From Cyanobium gracile PCC 6307 (GTDB lineage Bacteria > Cyanobacteriota > Cyanobacteriia > PCC-6307 > Cyanobiaceae), in assembly GCF_000316515.1 (NCBI RefSeq), contig NC_019675.1, positions 2,133,964-2,197,963 of the forward strand: 64,000 bases of DNA, given 5' to 3'. Positions 48,911 through 58,627 of the stretch are shown here, one piece after another. Each line of letters opens with the position of its first letter. Positions within the stretch are counted from its first letter, which is position 1. The notes beneath the pieces are model-generated. The model was given only the letters and a program-made list of their open reading frames with translations. It did not search any database and had not been told where the DNA came from. Position numbers and translations under genes: made by a program.

Positions 48911-50014
48911 TTGGCGACTGTACTGATCACTGGAGGGGCTGGCTTCATTGGCAGTCACACCTGTCTGGTGATGATCGGTGCCGGCCATCAGGTGGTTGTC
49001 ATCGACAACCTGCACAACAGCAGCGTCGAAGCACTCCACCGGGTGGCGGAACTCTGCCAGCTCAGCCCCTGCCAGCCGGCTGCTGATCAGGACGGCGTGC
49101 ATCAGGCCTGGGAGACCGCCACGGGTGATCGCCGGCTGCGCTTCATCAACGGTGACATCCGAAGCCCGGAGGCCCTCGATGGGGCGTTCCGCGCCAGCGG
49201 CGGCGGGGACGTGGCGGCCGTGCTGCATTTCGCCGGCCTCAAGGCCGTGGGTGACTCGATCCAGGAGCCGCTGAGCTACTGGCACGTGAACGTCGAAGGC
49301 ACCCGCTGCCTGCTCGAGGCGATGCGGCGCCACGGCTGCCGGACGATCGTGTTCAGCAGCACCGCCGCGCTCTACGGCTGCCCGCAGCAGCTGCCGATTC
49401 CTGAGAGCGCCTGTGTCCAGCCGGCGAATCCCTACGGACAGACCAAGGCGGCGGTGGAGCGGATGCTGGCCGACATGGCGGACAGCGAGCCGGGATGGCG
49501 CATGGCCAGGTTGCGCTACTTCAACCCCGTGGGAGCGCACCCCAGCGGACGCATCGGCGAAGACCCCAATGGGGTGCCCTCCAACCTGTTCCCCCTGATC
49601 ACCCAGGTGGCCATGGGACTCCGATCCCACGTGCAGATCTTCGGCTCCGACTGGCCCACACCCGATGGCACCGGCATCCGTGACTTCATCCATGTGATGG
49701 ATCTGGCCGAGGGCCACAGGCAGGCCCTGGATCTACTCCTGACGACGGACGAACAGATCCTCACCCTGAATCTCGGCAGCGGACAGGGACACTCCGTGCT
49801 CGAAATGATCGCGGCCTTCGAGCGGGTCAACGGCTGTCCTGTGGCCTACGAATTCGCGCCCCGGAGGCCAGGCGATGTGGCGGAGAGTGTGGCCGATTCA
49901 ACCGCGGCCCAGCATCTGCTCGGCTGGTCCACCACCCGCAATCTCGAAGACATCTGCCGGGATGGCTGGGCCTGGCGACAGCAGAACCGGCACGGTTACC
50001 GCAGCCGGAGGTAG
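48911..50014 (+). CDS. galE: UDP-glucose 4-epimerase-like
   Basis: Short-chain epimerase of 367 residues that interconverts UDP-glucose and UDP-galactose (or a GlcNAc version). NAD motif TGGAGFIGSHT at 7-17, IVFSSTAALYG, catalytic Tyr-x3-Lys in NPYGQTKA and RYFNPVGAHPSG. The frame begins with TTG at 48911; an ATG seven bases upstream is in another frame, and removing one T from TCTTTGG would join them, so either a rare TTG start or a small frameshift is involved. Ends in a 19-base convergent overlap with the next gene. Confidence 0.92.
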   Translation: MATVLITGGAGFIGSHTCLVMIGAGHQVVVIDNLHNSSVEALHRVAELCQLSPCQPAADQDGVHQAWETATGDRRLRFINGDIRSPEALDGAFRASGGGDVAAVLHFAGLKAVGDSIQEPLSYWHVNVEGTRCLLEAMRRHGCRTIVFSSTAALYGCPQQLPIPESACVQPANPYGQTKAAVERMLADMADSEPGWRMARLRYFNPVGAHPSGRIGEDPNGVPSNLFPLITQVAMGLRSHVQIFGSDWPTPDGTGIRDFIHVMDLAEGHRQALDLLLTTDEQILTLNLGSGQGHSVLEMIAAFERVNGCPVAYEFAPRRPGDVAESVADSTAAQHLLGWSTTRNLEDICRDGWAWRQQNRHGYRSRR

Positions 50015-50814
50015 AGCCATTTCTGCAGGGCCGCCGGCAGGAGGCGAAGGCCGAAGGCTGCCGCGGCCCACAGCAGGTTGGGCGCTGAAAACAACCGCAG
50101 CACCCGCATCGCCCGGATCCGCACATGCAGGTCGGCCCAGGCCTGCTGCCAGCCACCACGGCGCCCGAAGAACCCGGAATCACGCTGGAAGTTCAGCAGC
50201 GGTTCGGGCAGGTTGGCGAACACGAAACCCGCCCCCGCCGCCGAGATCCAGAGGTGGTAGTCCTCCGTGCGTTTCACATCCTCCCGGTAGCGGAGCCCGG
50301 AGTCGAACACGCGGCGGCGCAGCATCACCGTGGGGTGGTTCAGGGGATTGCTGCGCGGCAGGGTGGCCACGATGGCGCGATGGGCGAGGGGCATGCACTT
50401 GAGCTGCAGATAGGCACCGTGCTCGTCGACCTCATGGCAGGCCGTGCCGAGGATGTCGACCTCCGGGTGCTCCGCCAGGAAGCGGCGCTGGCGCTCCATC
50501 CTTCCGGGAAGGGATTCGTCGTCGGCATCCATCCGGGCGATCAGGCCGATGGCGGGATCACGCAGCACCTCCTCCAGCAGCTGGTTGAGGCCGTGGGCCA
50601 GCCCACGGCCCTCGGCCGCCTCCCGGAGCACCAGCCGGGCGGGGGCGGCGGCGGCACGGAAACGCCCGAGGTCGGTGAGGGTCCCCCCATCCACCCGCAG
50701 GTAGAGGAGATCGCCGGGGGCCAGGCTGGCGGCCGTGCTGCGGATGGCCCGCAGGGCCAGGGCCGGCGGGGTGTCCCCCTTCATGCAGAGCAGGGTTGCG
50801 ATGGGCGCGGTCAC
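49996..50814 (-). CDS. Family 2 glycosyltransferase
   Basis: A 272-residue GT-A fold transferase. The N-terminal ALRAIRSTAASLAPGDLL, the metal motif MDADDESLPGRM and CHEVDEHGAYL, then RTEDYHLWISA (GT2 catalytic ED-x-HL region) are visible. A C-terminal hydrophobic patch (LFSAPNLLWAAAAFGL) may bind the membrane. Its start overlaps the preceding gene by four bases, so it ends the minus-strand unit. Sugar and acceptor unknown. Confidence 0.85.
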   Translation of the reverse strand: MTAPIATLLCMKGDTPPALALRAIRSTAASLAPGDLLYLRVDGGTLTDLGRFRAAAAPARLVLREAAEGRGLAHGLNQLLEEVLRDPAIGLIARMDADDESLPGRMERQRRFLAEHPEVDILGTACHEVDEHGAYLQLKCMPLAHRAIVATLPRSNPLNHPTVMLRRRVFDSGLRYREDVKRTEDYHLWISAAGAGFVFANLPEPLLNFQRDSGFFGRRGGWQQAWADLHVRIRAMRVLRLFSAPNLLWAAAAFGLRLLPAALQKWLYLRLR

Positions 50815-51713
50815 AGCGCCGAAGCTGATTGCAGGGGAAGCTCGATCTCCACATGGGCGGCCCGAGGGACGAAATCCCGCAGGGCCTCGACATCCACCCG
50901 CTGCCCCTCGAGGAAGCGTTCGAGCAGGGCCTCGCTGGAGTAGTCATCGGAGGCGCCGGCCCGGTTGTCGAGGATCGTCTGCACCTTGTTGATCGGTGCA
51001 CAGAAGGCCACCGACTGCTCGAAGCAGAGCAGGTCGGGCTTGCCCAGGGCGAAGAGGGAACTGGAGGAGGAGAGCACCTGCTCCAGGCGGTTGGGGTTGG
51101 TGTAGGGGAGCGTGCGCAGCAGGCCGATCAGATCGGCCAGGCGATAGACGGAACTGGACACCTCGATCGGGTAGCCGAAGTCGCCGGTCTGGCCCACCCA
51201 GCGAAACCGCAGACCCGACGCCATGGGCTGGAACTCCGGCAGCGGCTGGGCGCAGTTCATCGAATAGCAGCGCGTGGTGTTGCGGCCGACGCGCAGGGAG
51301 AAGCCGATGGCGGAGGGCTGCTGCTCGAGGGCTTCCGCGATCGACCGCAACGAAAAGGGCCGCACGAAGATGTTGTCGTCGACGAGAAACAGCAGCTGGT
51401 CACAGCGCGGACGCCAGGAGCGCAGCCGCAGCCGATCCAGGAGCCGGCGCCAGCGGGACGAAGGCGGGGGCTCCCGCAGACTGGCGAGCAGGTCCCGCCG
51501 GAAGGAGCGCTCCTCAACCCAGTCGATCAGGAGCCGGCCCTGGAACTCCTGCCGCAGCTGGGCATAACCCTGGGCAAACGCCTCTGAGCTGGCCCGGTGG
51601 AGCACCGTGATCGGCGTCTGCGCCGCCTCCTGGCAATGCAAGGCGAACGACGCCAGGCTCGCCTGCAGCTGCAGCGGCCGATCCTTGGAGAAGATCAGGG
51701 TGAGGACGCGCAT
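50811..51713 (-). CDS. Putative glycosyltransferase-like protein
   Basis: A 300-residue protein beginning MRVLTLIFSKDRPLQLQASL, which is a GT-A style opening, and with LLFLVDDNIFVRPF in place of a D-x-D metal motif (DDN). Later parts (SYSMNC-like NTTRCYSMNCAQPLPEF) show no known signature. It overlaps both neighbours tightly (one base with the GT4 gene, four bases with the next). Likely a glycosyltransferase of unassigned family. Confidence 0.55.
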   Translation of the reverse strand: MRVLTLIFSKDRPLQLQASLASFALHCQEAAQTPITVLHRASSEAFAQGYAQLRQEFQGRLLIDWVEERSFRRDLLASLREPPPSSRWRRLLDRLRLRSWRPRCDQLLFLVDDNIFVRPFSLRSIAEALEQQPSAIGFSLRVGRNTTRCYSMNCAQPLPEFQPMASGLRFRWVGQTGDFGYPIEVSSSVYRLADLIGLLRTLPYTNPNRLEQVLSSSSSLFALGKPDLLCFEQSVAFCAPINKVQTILDNRAGASDDYSSEALLERFLEGQRVDVEALRDFVPRAAHVEIELPLQSASAL

Positions 51714-53008
51714 CAGAGCTGGGGGGGAGCCGGGAACTGGTCGTGGATCGCCTCACCATCCAGCAGGGATCGGTACAGCCGTTCGTACTGGTCGGCGATG
51801 CGCTCCCAGGTGAAGTGGGCCTGCCAGGCCCGGTAAGCGGAGTCGGCCATCCGGCGGCGGCCGGGGGCATCGGCCACCAGTGCTTCCAGCCGCTGGGTTC
51901 CGGCGGCCACATCGGCCCGCACGCTGCCTTCGCGGTCGTCACTGCGCTCGCCGGGCAGCAGCTCGCCTCCCCCTGTCCAGGCGATGATCTCGGCCGCATT
52001 GCCCACCGGCGTGACCAGGAACGGCGTGTGGGAGGCGGCGGCTTCGAACAGCACCAGGGGGGAGCACTCGATCCAGGATGGGAACAGCAGCAGGTCAGCC
52101 TCCAGGAAGGCACTGACCGTGTCCTGGCGTGAGAGGGCATGGCCGAGCACCTGGCGGCCGGCCGCCGCATTGCGGCGCCGGTTGAGGCGCTTCATCACCT
52201 GCAGCTGGGTGGGGAAGGCCAGGGCCCGCAACCCCTTGCCCCGCAGCAGGTGGTACAGGCCCCGGGCCAGCTGCCGCGGGGTCAGGGAGCGGGCCAGGGA
52301 CTGGGCGAAATCCGGACTGACCAGCAGCAGGGTGGCCTGCCGCAGATCGGAATGGGAGAAGATCTCGAGGGCCTCGGCCTGCCCCTTGGCCACCGACAGG
52401 TAGCCGGAGACATGCAGGATCAGTAGGTCGTCCTCGGGAATCCCGAGCCGGGCCCGCAGGCCGGGATCCCGGGGGCGCTCAAACTCCTCGGCGGCCGCCC
52501 CGTTGGGAATGATGGCGATGCGGTCGACGCCCTCGCGGCGGGCGAAGTCGATGTCGCGGTAGGAGTCGGAAAGGAAGACGCAGGTGTCGTAGCTGCGCAT
52601 CCATTCGCCCATGGCGGCGAAATAGGAGGCGAAGGTGGGATCCCCCAGGGCGGAGAAGCCCGTGGGAACGAACACCTTGCGGGCCTTCAGCTGGGGCAGC
52701 AGCGGCAGCATCAGATCGGTGGCCCACTGCTGCGCCGCAAAGTTGACGATCACATCGGCATCGGAGGCGAGCAGATAGCGCTGGTAGCCGGAGACATCCC
52801 CCCAGACCCCCACCGCACTCTTGCCCTGCACATCGAAACCCCTGACCTTCACCCCCTCGATGCTGTCGCCGGTGCGCGCCGGGTCGGAGCGGGTGGCCAC
52901 GGTGACGTCGTGGCCCCGGGCCACCAGCCGCTCGGAGATCTGCCGCACCACCTCCGACATGCCATGGCGGGCCGGCAGGTAGGACTCGACCGTATGGAGG
53001 ATCTTCAT
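51713..53008 (-). CDS. Family 4 glycosyltransferase
   Basis: A 431-residue GT-B enzyme: N-terminal domain HTVESYLPARHGMSEVVRQI with ERLVARGHDVTVAT, and C-terminal nucleotide-sugar domain with HVSGYLSVAKGQAEAL, LLFPSWIECSPLVLFEAAA (the E-x7-E motif) and TPVGNAAEII. Retaining transferases of this type add sugars to lipid-linked repeat units. Donor unknown. Confidence 0.92.
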   Translation of the reverse strand: MKILHTVESYLPARHGMSEVVRQISERLVARGHDVTVATRSDPARTGDSIEGVKVRGFDVQGKSAVGVWGDVSGYQRYLLASDADVIVNFAAQQWATDLMLPLLPQLKARKVFVPTGFSALGDPTFASYFAAMGEWMRSYDTCVFLSDSYRDIDFARREGVDRIAIIPNGAAAEEFERPRDPGLRARLGIPEDDLLILHVSGYLSVAKGQAEALEIFSHSDLRQATLLLVSPDFAQSLARSLTPRQLARGLYHLLRGKGLRALAFPTQLQVMKRLNRRRNAAAGRQVLGHALSRQDTVSAFLEADLLLFPSWIECSPLVLFEAAASHTPFLVTPVGNAAEIIAWTGGGELLPGERSDDREGSVRADVAAGTQRLEALVADAPGRRRMADSAYRAWQAHFTWERIADQYERLYRSLLDGEAIHDQFPAPPQL

Positions 53009-53031
53009 GGGCCGGCAGGGCTGGGGCGAAC

Positions 53032-53778
53032 CTACGCCGCAACCGGGGCGGTGGAATAGAGCAGGGTCATGCCCGGCAGGCTGAGCCCGGAATGCACCGC
53101 CCGGAAGCGGCCGGGGTGGGCGGCCAGGGACTCTTCGACGGCCTGACGGGGTCCGGTGTTGTAGCCGGAATCGGGGGACTGGAGGAAGGTGTCGTGCAGC
53201 AGCAGCACCGGGTCGAGGACGGCCGCCAGGATGCCTTCGATCTCTCGCCTGACACTGGCGTGGCTGTGGTCACCATCGAGGAAGAAGAGGGGGGAAGGGG
53301 GACGCCCGGCCCGCCCCCAGAGACCGAGGGAGGTGGTCAGACCGTCGCCCTGGTGCAGTTCCACCCCCGCCAGGCCCCGCACCATCGCGCCCCGCTGGGC
53401 GTGGGGGTGCTCGACGTGGTCGACGTCGTCGGGAAGATCGCAGGAATGGATGGTGGTGGGGATATGGAAATACTGGGCGATTTCATGGAAGATTCGCGCC
53501 GACTTGCCGATGTTGGTGCCCCATTCGAAGATCAGGGAGGGCTGGAAGCGACACACCGTCGCCGTCATCAGCATCAGTTCCTGGAGCGGAAAGGGATGGA
53601 CGCCGACCACGGGAACCAGGGTGCGGGCCACGAACGCGGACGTGACCCAGCCGTCCACCTCGAACTCTTCGCAGGCGGGATTGCGGGAGGGGTTGGCCGT
53701 GCTGAGAAAGGGATCCAGGGAGGTCGAACGTTCGGCGGAGGACCCACGAAGATCCAGCAACCGCGAAAGCATTCCCAT
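53032..53778 (-). CDS. CmcI-like SAM-dependent methyltransferase/hydroxylase family
   Basis: A 248-residue Rossmann-fold protein with IFEWGTNIGKSARIFHEIA (SAM loop), HSCDLPDDVDHVEHPH and PLFFLDGDHSHASVRREIEG, the pattern of cephalosporin hydroxylase CmcI and rhamnosyl O-methyltransferases. In polysaccharide clusters such proteins usually O-methylate a sugar. Second member in the window at 59,625. Confidence 0.75.
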   Translation of the reverse strand: MGMLSRLLDLRGSSAERSTSLDPFLSTANPSRNPACEEFEVDGWVTSAFVARTLVPVVGVHPFPLQELMLMTATVCRFQPSLIFEWGTNIGKSARIFHEIAQYFHIPTTIHSCDLPDDVDHVEHPHAQRGAMVRGLAGVELHQGDGLTTSLGLWGRAGRPPSPLFFLDGDHSHASVRREIEGILAAVLDPVLLLHDTFLQSPDSGYNTGPRQAVEESLAAHPGRFRAVHSGLSLPGMTLLYSTAPVAA

Positions 53779-53810
53779 GGGTCAGGACGAAAGGAGCGGG
53801 GGGGGGGTCG

Positions 53811-54746
53811 TCAGGCGGAGCTGGACGCCGTCAGGGCATGCTCCCACATCTGGGCCAGCCCCTGCTCCAGGGCCACCTGGGGACGCCAGCCTGAAGTGGC
53901 GGTGAGCTTGGCGCTGTCGAGCACGTTGGCATCGACATCAAAGCGTCGCTGGGGGAGATGGTTGACAGTAATGGCCCGGCCCGCCTGGAGGGCCAGGGGG
54001 CGCAGCAGGGCAAGGGCCTCGAGATTGCTGGTGCCGATGCCGGTGCCGAGGTTGTAGATGTCTCCGTCATGGCCGCACTCCAGGGCCGCGATGATGCCAC
54101 GGGCCACATCATCGACATGGATGTAATCGCGGATCGTGCCCTCGGGCCCGTAGATCTCGATGGTGCGTCCTGAAACGATCGCATCGATTGCGGCGGCGAG
54201 GAATCCCTGGCCCGATCTGGCGCGCTGCATCACCCCATAGGCGTTGGCCGGTCGCACGACCACCACCGGCAGGCCGCGTGTGTGGTGAAACATCAGGGCA
54301 TAGTGATCGATGGTGAGTTTGGTGATGCCGTAGGGGCTGACGGGGGCCGTGGGATGGGTCTCGTCCATGGGCAGGGACCGGGAGCGGCCGTAGACCGTGC
54401 CGCCGGAGGAGACGATGAGCAGCCGACGCACCTTCGCCGCCATGGACTCCTCCAGCAACGCCACACTCGCCGGCAGGTTCGCCTGCAGGTCAAAGAGCGG
54501 ATCACCGAAGCTAGTCTTGGGAACGGTGGCATAGGCGAGGTCGATGACTTCGCAGTCGGCCTCAAGGATCTCGGCCATCTGGGCCCGGTTGCCCAGGTCG
54601 GCGCAGCGATAGCTGCAAACGGGCACGGTGCGCTGTTCATCAGGCTGGCGCCGGCCGACGATAGTGACCTCCCGGCCGGTGGCCAGAAGCAGCTGACTGA
54701 CGACGGCACCGATGAAACCGGCGCCGCCGATGACGATCGTCTTCAA
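53811..54746 (-). CDS. NAD-dependent nucleotide-sugar epimerase/dehydratase
   Basis: A 311-residue extended SDR: VIGGAGFIGAVVSQL at 5-19, SSGGTVYG, catalytic YGITKLTIDHYALMF and RPANAYG. GalE/UDP-glucuronate epimerase-like. The product depends on its substrate, which cannot be told. Its ATG overlaps the upstream glycosyltransferase by four bases. Confidence 0.9.
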   Translation of the reverse strand: MKTIVIGGAGFIGAVVSQLLLATGREVTIVGRRQPDEQRTVPVCSYRCADLGNRAQMAEILEADCEVIDLAYATVPKTSFGDPLFDLQANLPASVALLEESMAAKVRRLLIVSSGGTVYGRSRSLPMDETHPTAPVSPYGITKLTIDHYALMFHHTRGLPVVVVRPANAYGVMQRARSGQGFLAAAIDAIVSGRTIEIYGPEGTIRDYIHVDDVARGIIAALECGHDGDIYNLGTGIGTSNLEALALLRPLALQAGRAITVNHLPQRRFDVDANVLDSAKLTATSGWRPQVALEQGLAQMWEHALTASSSA

Positions 54747-55759
54747 CGGGTCCTCCTGAAACGCTGGAGCAACCGCCAGATCCGCTTGGCGACGTTGCGG
54801 ACCGGGCCCACCGTATGGAGGAGGCCATAGGCGGCGGAGTCCCGCACCATCCAGCCGGCCCGCATCGCCTCCACGCGACCCAGGGCATCCTGCCGGAGGG
54901 ACAGGGCTTGGGGGTCGGGGGCAAAACTGTCGATGGCCCGCAGCAGCAGGGACTGCATGCGCGAAAAATCAGGCCGACCCGGCAGGGCTTCAGCCTCCCC
55001 ATGGGTAAGGGCGGCGATGGCGACCACATCGGGATCGTCAGGAGCGAGCAGGGCCGCGGCGGCAAGATTCTCGGCGCAGATCGTGATCAGACGGCGACGG
55101 AACGGTGACGGTCCGACCCGCGACATGCTGCCGGGGATCTCGCGGTAGGCCATCAGAACCTCGCCGATATTGGCGACTTGACCGACCCGGGACAGGCGCG
55201 ACCAGAGCTCGAAGTCCTCCGGGGGCTGGCGATCGGGATCCGTGGTGTAGCCACCGACCTGCTGCACAGCTTCTTTGCGCAGCATCACCGAACTGTGCAC
55301 GAAGGGGTTGTTGAACAGCATCTGATAGCGCAGCTCGGCCTCATCCACGGGATGGCGATGGAAGCGATCCACGGGACGATCCACCTCCAGGATCTGGGCC
55401 CAGGTGCCCAGCAGCACGCAATCGGGATGGGATTCCATGAACGTTACTTGTTTTTCCAAACGCTCTGGATAGGAGAGATCATCCTGATCCTGACGGGCAA
55501 TGTACTGACCTCTGGCATGGGCGATGCCCCGATTGAGGGTAGCCGCCAAGCCCTGATTAGGCTGACGAAAAAACCGGATTCGTGGGTCGTTAAGCCGTTC
55601 AAGAATCAAAGCGGAATCATCCGTGGAGCCATCATCGATGACAATTAGCTCATAGTCGTCATGCACCTGAACCAAAATGCTATCAATCGCGTCTTGTAGG
55701 TAGGGACTGCCATTAAAGACCGGCAAAACGACAGAGACGAGTGGGGAGACGACACTCAT
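54743..55759 (-). CDS. Family 2 glycosyltransferase
   Basis: A 338-residue GT2 enzyme: VSVVLPVFNGSPYLQDAID, VIDDGSTDDS, RQDQDDLSYPERLEKQ (metal D-x-D) and PPEDFELWSRL. The C-terminal 110 residues are helical with no clear domain. The ATG at 55759 overlaps the methyltransferase stop (ATGA); a GTG three bases before is also possible. From this gene to higher coordinates the DNA becomes AT-richer. Confidence 0.93.
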   Translation of the reverse strand: MSVVSPLVSVVLPVFNGSPYLQDAIDSILVQVHDDYELIVIDDGSTDDSALILERLNDPRIRFFRQPNQGLAATLNRGIAHARGQYIARQDQDDLSYPERLEKQVTFMESHPDCVLLGTWAQILEVDRPVDRFHRHPVDEAELRYQMLFNNPFVHSSVMLRKEAVQQVGGYTTDPDRQPPEDFELWSRLSRVGQVANIGEVLMAYREIPGSMSRVGPSPFRRRLITICAENLAAAALLAPDDPDVVAIAALTHGEAEALPGRPDFSRMQSLLLRAIDSFAPDPQALSLRQDALGRVEAMRAGWMVRDSAAYGLLHTVGPVRNVAKRIWRLLQRFRRTR

Positions 55760-56697
55760 CACAGTTCAACCTGTTGGACAGCAGCGGACTTGACCGCCTT
55801 GACATGCCACCCATAACAGCAATACTCACTGGATCCTGAATCCGACGATGAGCACCCCTCCAAGAATCTTAGAATAACTAGAACTGCCAATCTCGCATAC
55901 CATGGCACCGTCGCTAAACCATAGGAACTTGACATCAACGGAAGTCTGCGAATCTCTTGAGCAAGAAACTCGAAGTAGTTTCCATTAGGCTCTAGCTCCA
56001 CCTCGACAAAACCAAGCGCTGCTAGATGTTGGAGATACCAGTTGCGCGAAAATCCAGTCGAGTAAAAATACGGAGAAAAATGGGTAAAACTGCAAAAAGG
56101 TGCAGTGATAAGTAGCTGCCCGCCTGGACCAAGCAATCGAGTGAGCTCCTTAACGGCCGCTAATGGATCGGGCAAATGCTCGAACACTTCGGTACAGAGC
56201 ACTACATCAAAGGACTCGCTTGGCGCGGGAATCTCCACGATATCACAGATGTAGTCTGTTGAACCATACGTCCATCCCTCAACATGTCCCCCACGGCCAT
56301 CACCCTTACCATCGTAAGCGGCATTATCCTGAGAATAGTAAAGAAGATGATCGCAGTGGTGGCGGTACTTCTGTTCACCAGAACCAGCATCGAGCAAGCG
56401 GGAGTTTGGGGGTATACCTGCCAACATCTTGCATACCCAACGATCACGATTGAGGGAATTCATGGTTCCGACCGTCAATCCGGGATCTTCGATTCGGCGA
56501 GTTAACGAAAGAGAATCGCGCAGAGATCTTTGCGCATTGATTCTGGATTGATTCCATACGTACAGCCGTCGATCGATAAATCGCTTGAATTGAATCAAAG
56601 GCCAGAGATGACGCTTCAACAGAGCCGGCTTCAGCTCACTTGCCACACGGGTTTTCATGGATGTACATTCACCAGTTGCAACAGGATAAGCGGCCAT
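55759..56697 (-). CDS. Class I SAM-dependent methyltransferase
   Basis: A 312-residue protein with the UbiE/Coq5-like core: RLLDAGSGEQKYRHH (SAM loop, about 112-126), FDVVLCTEVFEHLPDP and LLGPGGQLLITAPFC. An alternative ATG at 56658 (MKTRVASEL) removes 13 residues. Such enzymes in polysaccharide clusters methylate sugars or acyl groups. It heads the minus-strand unit down to 49,996. Confidence 0.9.
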   Translation of the reverse strand: MAAYPVATGECTSMKTRVASELKPALLKRHLWPLIQFKRFIDRRLYVWNQSRINAQRSLRDSLSLTRRIEDPGLTVGTMNSLNRDRWVCKMLAGIPPNSRLLDAGSGEQKYRHHCDHLLYYSQDNAAYDGKGDGRGGHVEGWTYGSTDYICDIVEIPAPSESFDVVLCTEVFEHLPDPLAAVKELTRLLGPGGQLLITAPFCSFTHFSPYFYSTGFSRNWYLQHLAALGFVEVELEPNGNYFEFLAQEIRRLPLMSSSYGLATVPWYARLAVLVILRFLEGCSSSDSGSSEYCCYGWHVKAVKSAAVQQVEL

Positions 56698-57256
56698 AAA
56701 GACTCATTCACGCAGAGCCTCCTCAATGCTGATTAAGGTCATCCTACAGAGTGGTATGCCATGAACGGTCGAGATGCCGCGCCCCAGCAGCAGAGGGTCA
56801 CTGCGGGAAAGGCCCAGACCCAAAGGTCGATCGGCCGCATGGGTCTCATTCGGCTCACTAGTCTAAGACGAAAGGTCATGACGCTCTCGAAGGGAAAGAA
56901 TAGTGATGGGCTCCATCAAGACCCGATGTAAACGAATCAAAAGACGATATCTTTTCAACAAGGTGGCGCCATTGTCAAGTATCACAGATTCGAACCCAGC
57001 CCATTACCCGTGCAATGCCCCAACTAGGCTGGGAAAGAGAACTAGATTCATCAAGTATCTTACTTCATTTAGGCATAGAGAAAGGGCAGCCTGGAACTTA
57101 CGCAACAACTGAAGAGCCCCCCACCTCTAAAGGTGCTTCAGCTGCGTAGAATGGCAGGTATGTCGCTTAACCGGTGAGAAGGATTACTCCATTCCAAACG
57201 CCATCAAGGCAGCATCGCCTTAATTGGGCCCGCGCTATGAACACCACCTCCGTTCT
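56698..57256. other. 559-base stretch without a recognised gene
   Basis: Between two divergent polysaccharide genes. It should hold both promoters. Bases 56,761-56,850 are GC-rich in an otherwise AT-rich setting and read on the minus strand as a short hydrophobic peptide (56,840 to 56,739: MRPIDLWVWAFPAVTLCCWG and a few more residues), which looks like a leftover of a membrane-protein gene. No repeat, RNA gene or terminator was recognised. Confidence 0.5.
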
Positions 57257-58618
57257 ATGAATCTAATGAACTCGCATGGACAAACTCTTGAGCAGCACGA
57301 TGCACAGACAGAAATAGAGGATACAGGCTTTCTGATTGTAGTCCCAACTCGAAACCGCTCCCGAACCCTCACATACACTATTGAAAGTGTTATAACACAA
57401 GACTACCAGAACTTCAGACTTCTAATTCTTGATAACGCTTCTTCAGACGCTACTAGTTCACTTTGCAGAGACTATACCGAGCGTGACCGCAGAGTTACAG
57501 TCTTGAGATCAGAACGAGGCCTTACAATGACAGACAATTGGGAACGAGCCATTCCCACCCTTCTAGGTACGAATCAATATGTGACCTTTATTGGCGACGA
57601 CGACGGATTGCTTCCTGGAGCACTTCAGTTTGCTGCGCAGACTTTGAGGTTACAACCGGCGGCAGTTCTATCATGGAAAAAAGCTGAATACTGCTGGCCC
57701 GACGTAGCCCTTCCAGGCATGAGCGGCTATCTTTCCTTCTTTTTGTCTTCAACCATTCGAAGGATTCCAACTCAGAGTTTTCTCATGAATATTCATGACT
57801 TCTCATGCGGGTATGACCTAGGGCCATCAATATACTCGGCATTTGTTCGTGCAGATCTGATTTGTCATGTAGTCAAGCAAGATGGAGCTAGATTCTTCAG
57901 ATCGTGCTCCCCAGATGTCTACTCGGCCTTTGTATTGTCTGCATACGCCAAGAGCATTTTACGTTGTTCCTTCCCGCTATCGATTAATGGGGCCTCTGGG
58001 GCGAGCAACGGCATTGCACAGACCAATGAGATAAAGAACGAAGAGGCGAGTAGCTTTCTATCCAAAAATGTCTTTCATCCAGTTATTCGACATGGCGAAG
58101 GAGGCCAACAGCCCATAACTGTGACAATTGCCGAGGCCGATTCACTTGCAACTGCCCATGACTTTCACAAGGAAGCTCTTGGCATTTACAATATCAATAT
58201 TGACAGGCTAGCCGAAAAGATTCTCAATGATCTATCATTGATTTCCGAGTCATCACGAAGGCGTAGGGGATTGGAGCATATCTATCTACGCCTGTCGGGA
58301 AAAGCAGAGGTCCCTGTATGCAAAGGACAACTGAAGTGCCTTAGTTCGGGCTTTGCAAGAGGTGTTCGGCTGCATGAAGATGGCCCCGAGATTGTCGCAG
58401 ATTTAACCACCTTAGGAGATTCAGATGTTCAGACGGCAGGCAAGTATATCAACAGCCTCCTTGACTTGTCTCGTATTGAGATTAACATTCTCCAAGATTC
58501 TGAGAGCCACTCAGAATGCGTAGAACCAAGAGTGCAAAACAGGAGATCATCCAGATTTATTGGCAGACTCATCCGCCAAACAGCAGACGCCCTTGCTAAA
58601 CTCCTAAAGAAAGTCTAG
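57257..58618 (+). CDS. Family 2 glycosyltransferase with unknown C-terminal half
   Basis: About 453 residues: an N-terminal GT-A domain with FLIVVPTRNRSRTLTYTIES, LILDNASSDATSSLC and the metal motif FIGDDDGLLPGAL; residues from about 230 on have no recognisable domain and end in a basic helix (SRFIGRLIRQTADALAKLL). It is the only plus-strand gene between 50 and 64 kb. Codon usage is much richer in A/T than in the core genes, a sign of transfer. Starts at 57,224 or 57,266 are alternatives. Confidence 0.85.
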   Translation: MNLMNSHGQTLEQHDAQTEIEDTGFLIVVPTRNRSRTLTYTIESVITQDYQNFRLLILDNASSDATSSLCRDYTERDRRVTVLRSERGLTMTDNWERAIPTLLGTNQYVTFIGDDDGLLPGALQFAAQTLRLQPAAVLSWKKAEYCWPDVALPGMSGYLSFFLSSTIRRIPTQSFLMNIHDFSCGYDLGPSIYSAFVRADLICHVVKQDGARFFRSCSPDVYSAFVLSAYAKSILRCSFPLSINGASGASNGIAQTNEIKNEEASSFLSKNVFHPVIRHGEGGQQPITVTIAEADSLATAHDFHKEALGIYNINIDRLAEKILNDLSLISESSRRRRGLEHIYLRLSGKAEVPVCKGQLKCLSSGFARGVRLHEDGPEIVADLTTLGDSDVQTAGKYINSLLDLSRIEINILQDSESHSECVEPRVQNRRSSRFIGRLIRQTADALAKLLKKV

Positions 58619-58627
58619 AAGCTGATG

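Noticed and set aside
56903-57112. Possible small basic protein of 69 residues
   Set aside because: No ribosome binding site, no conserved motif, and composition like intergenic DNA.
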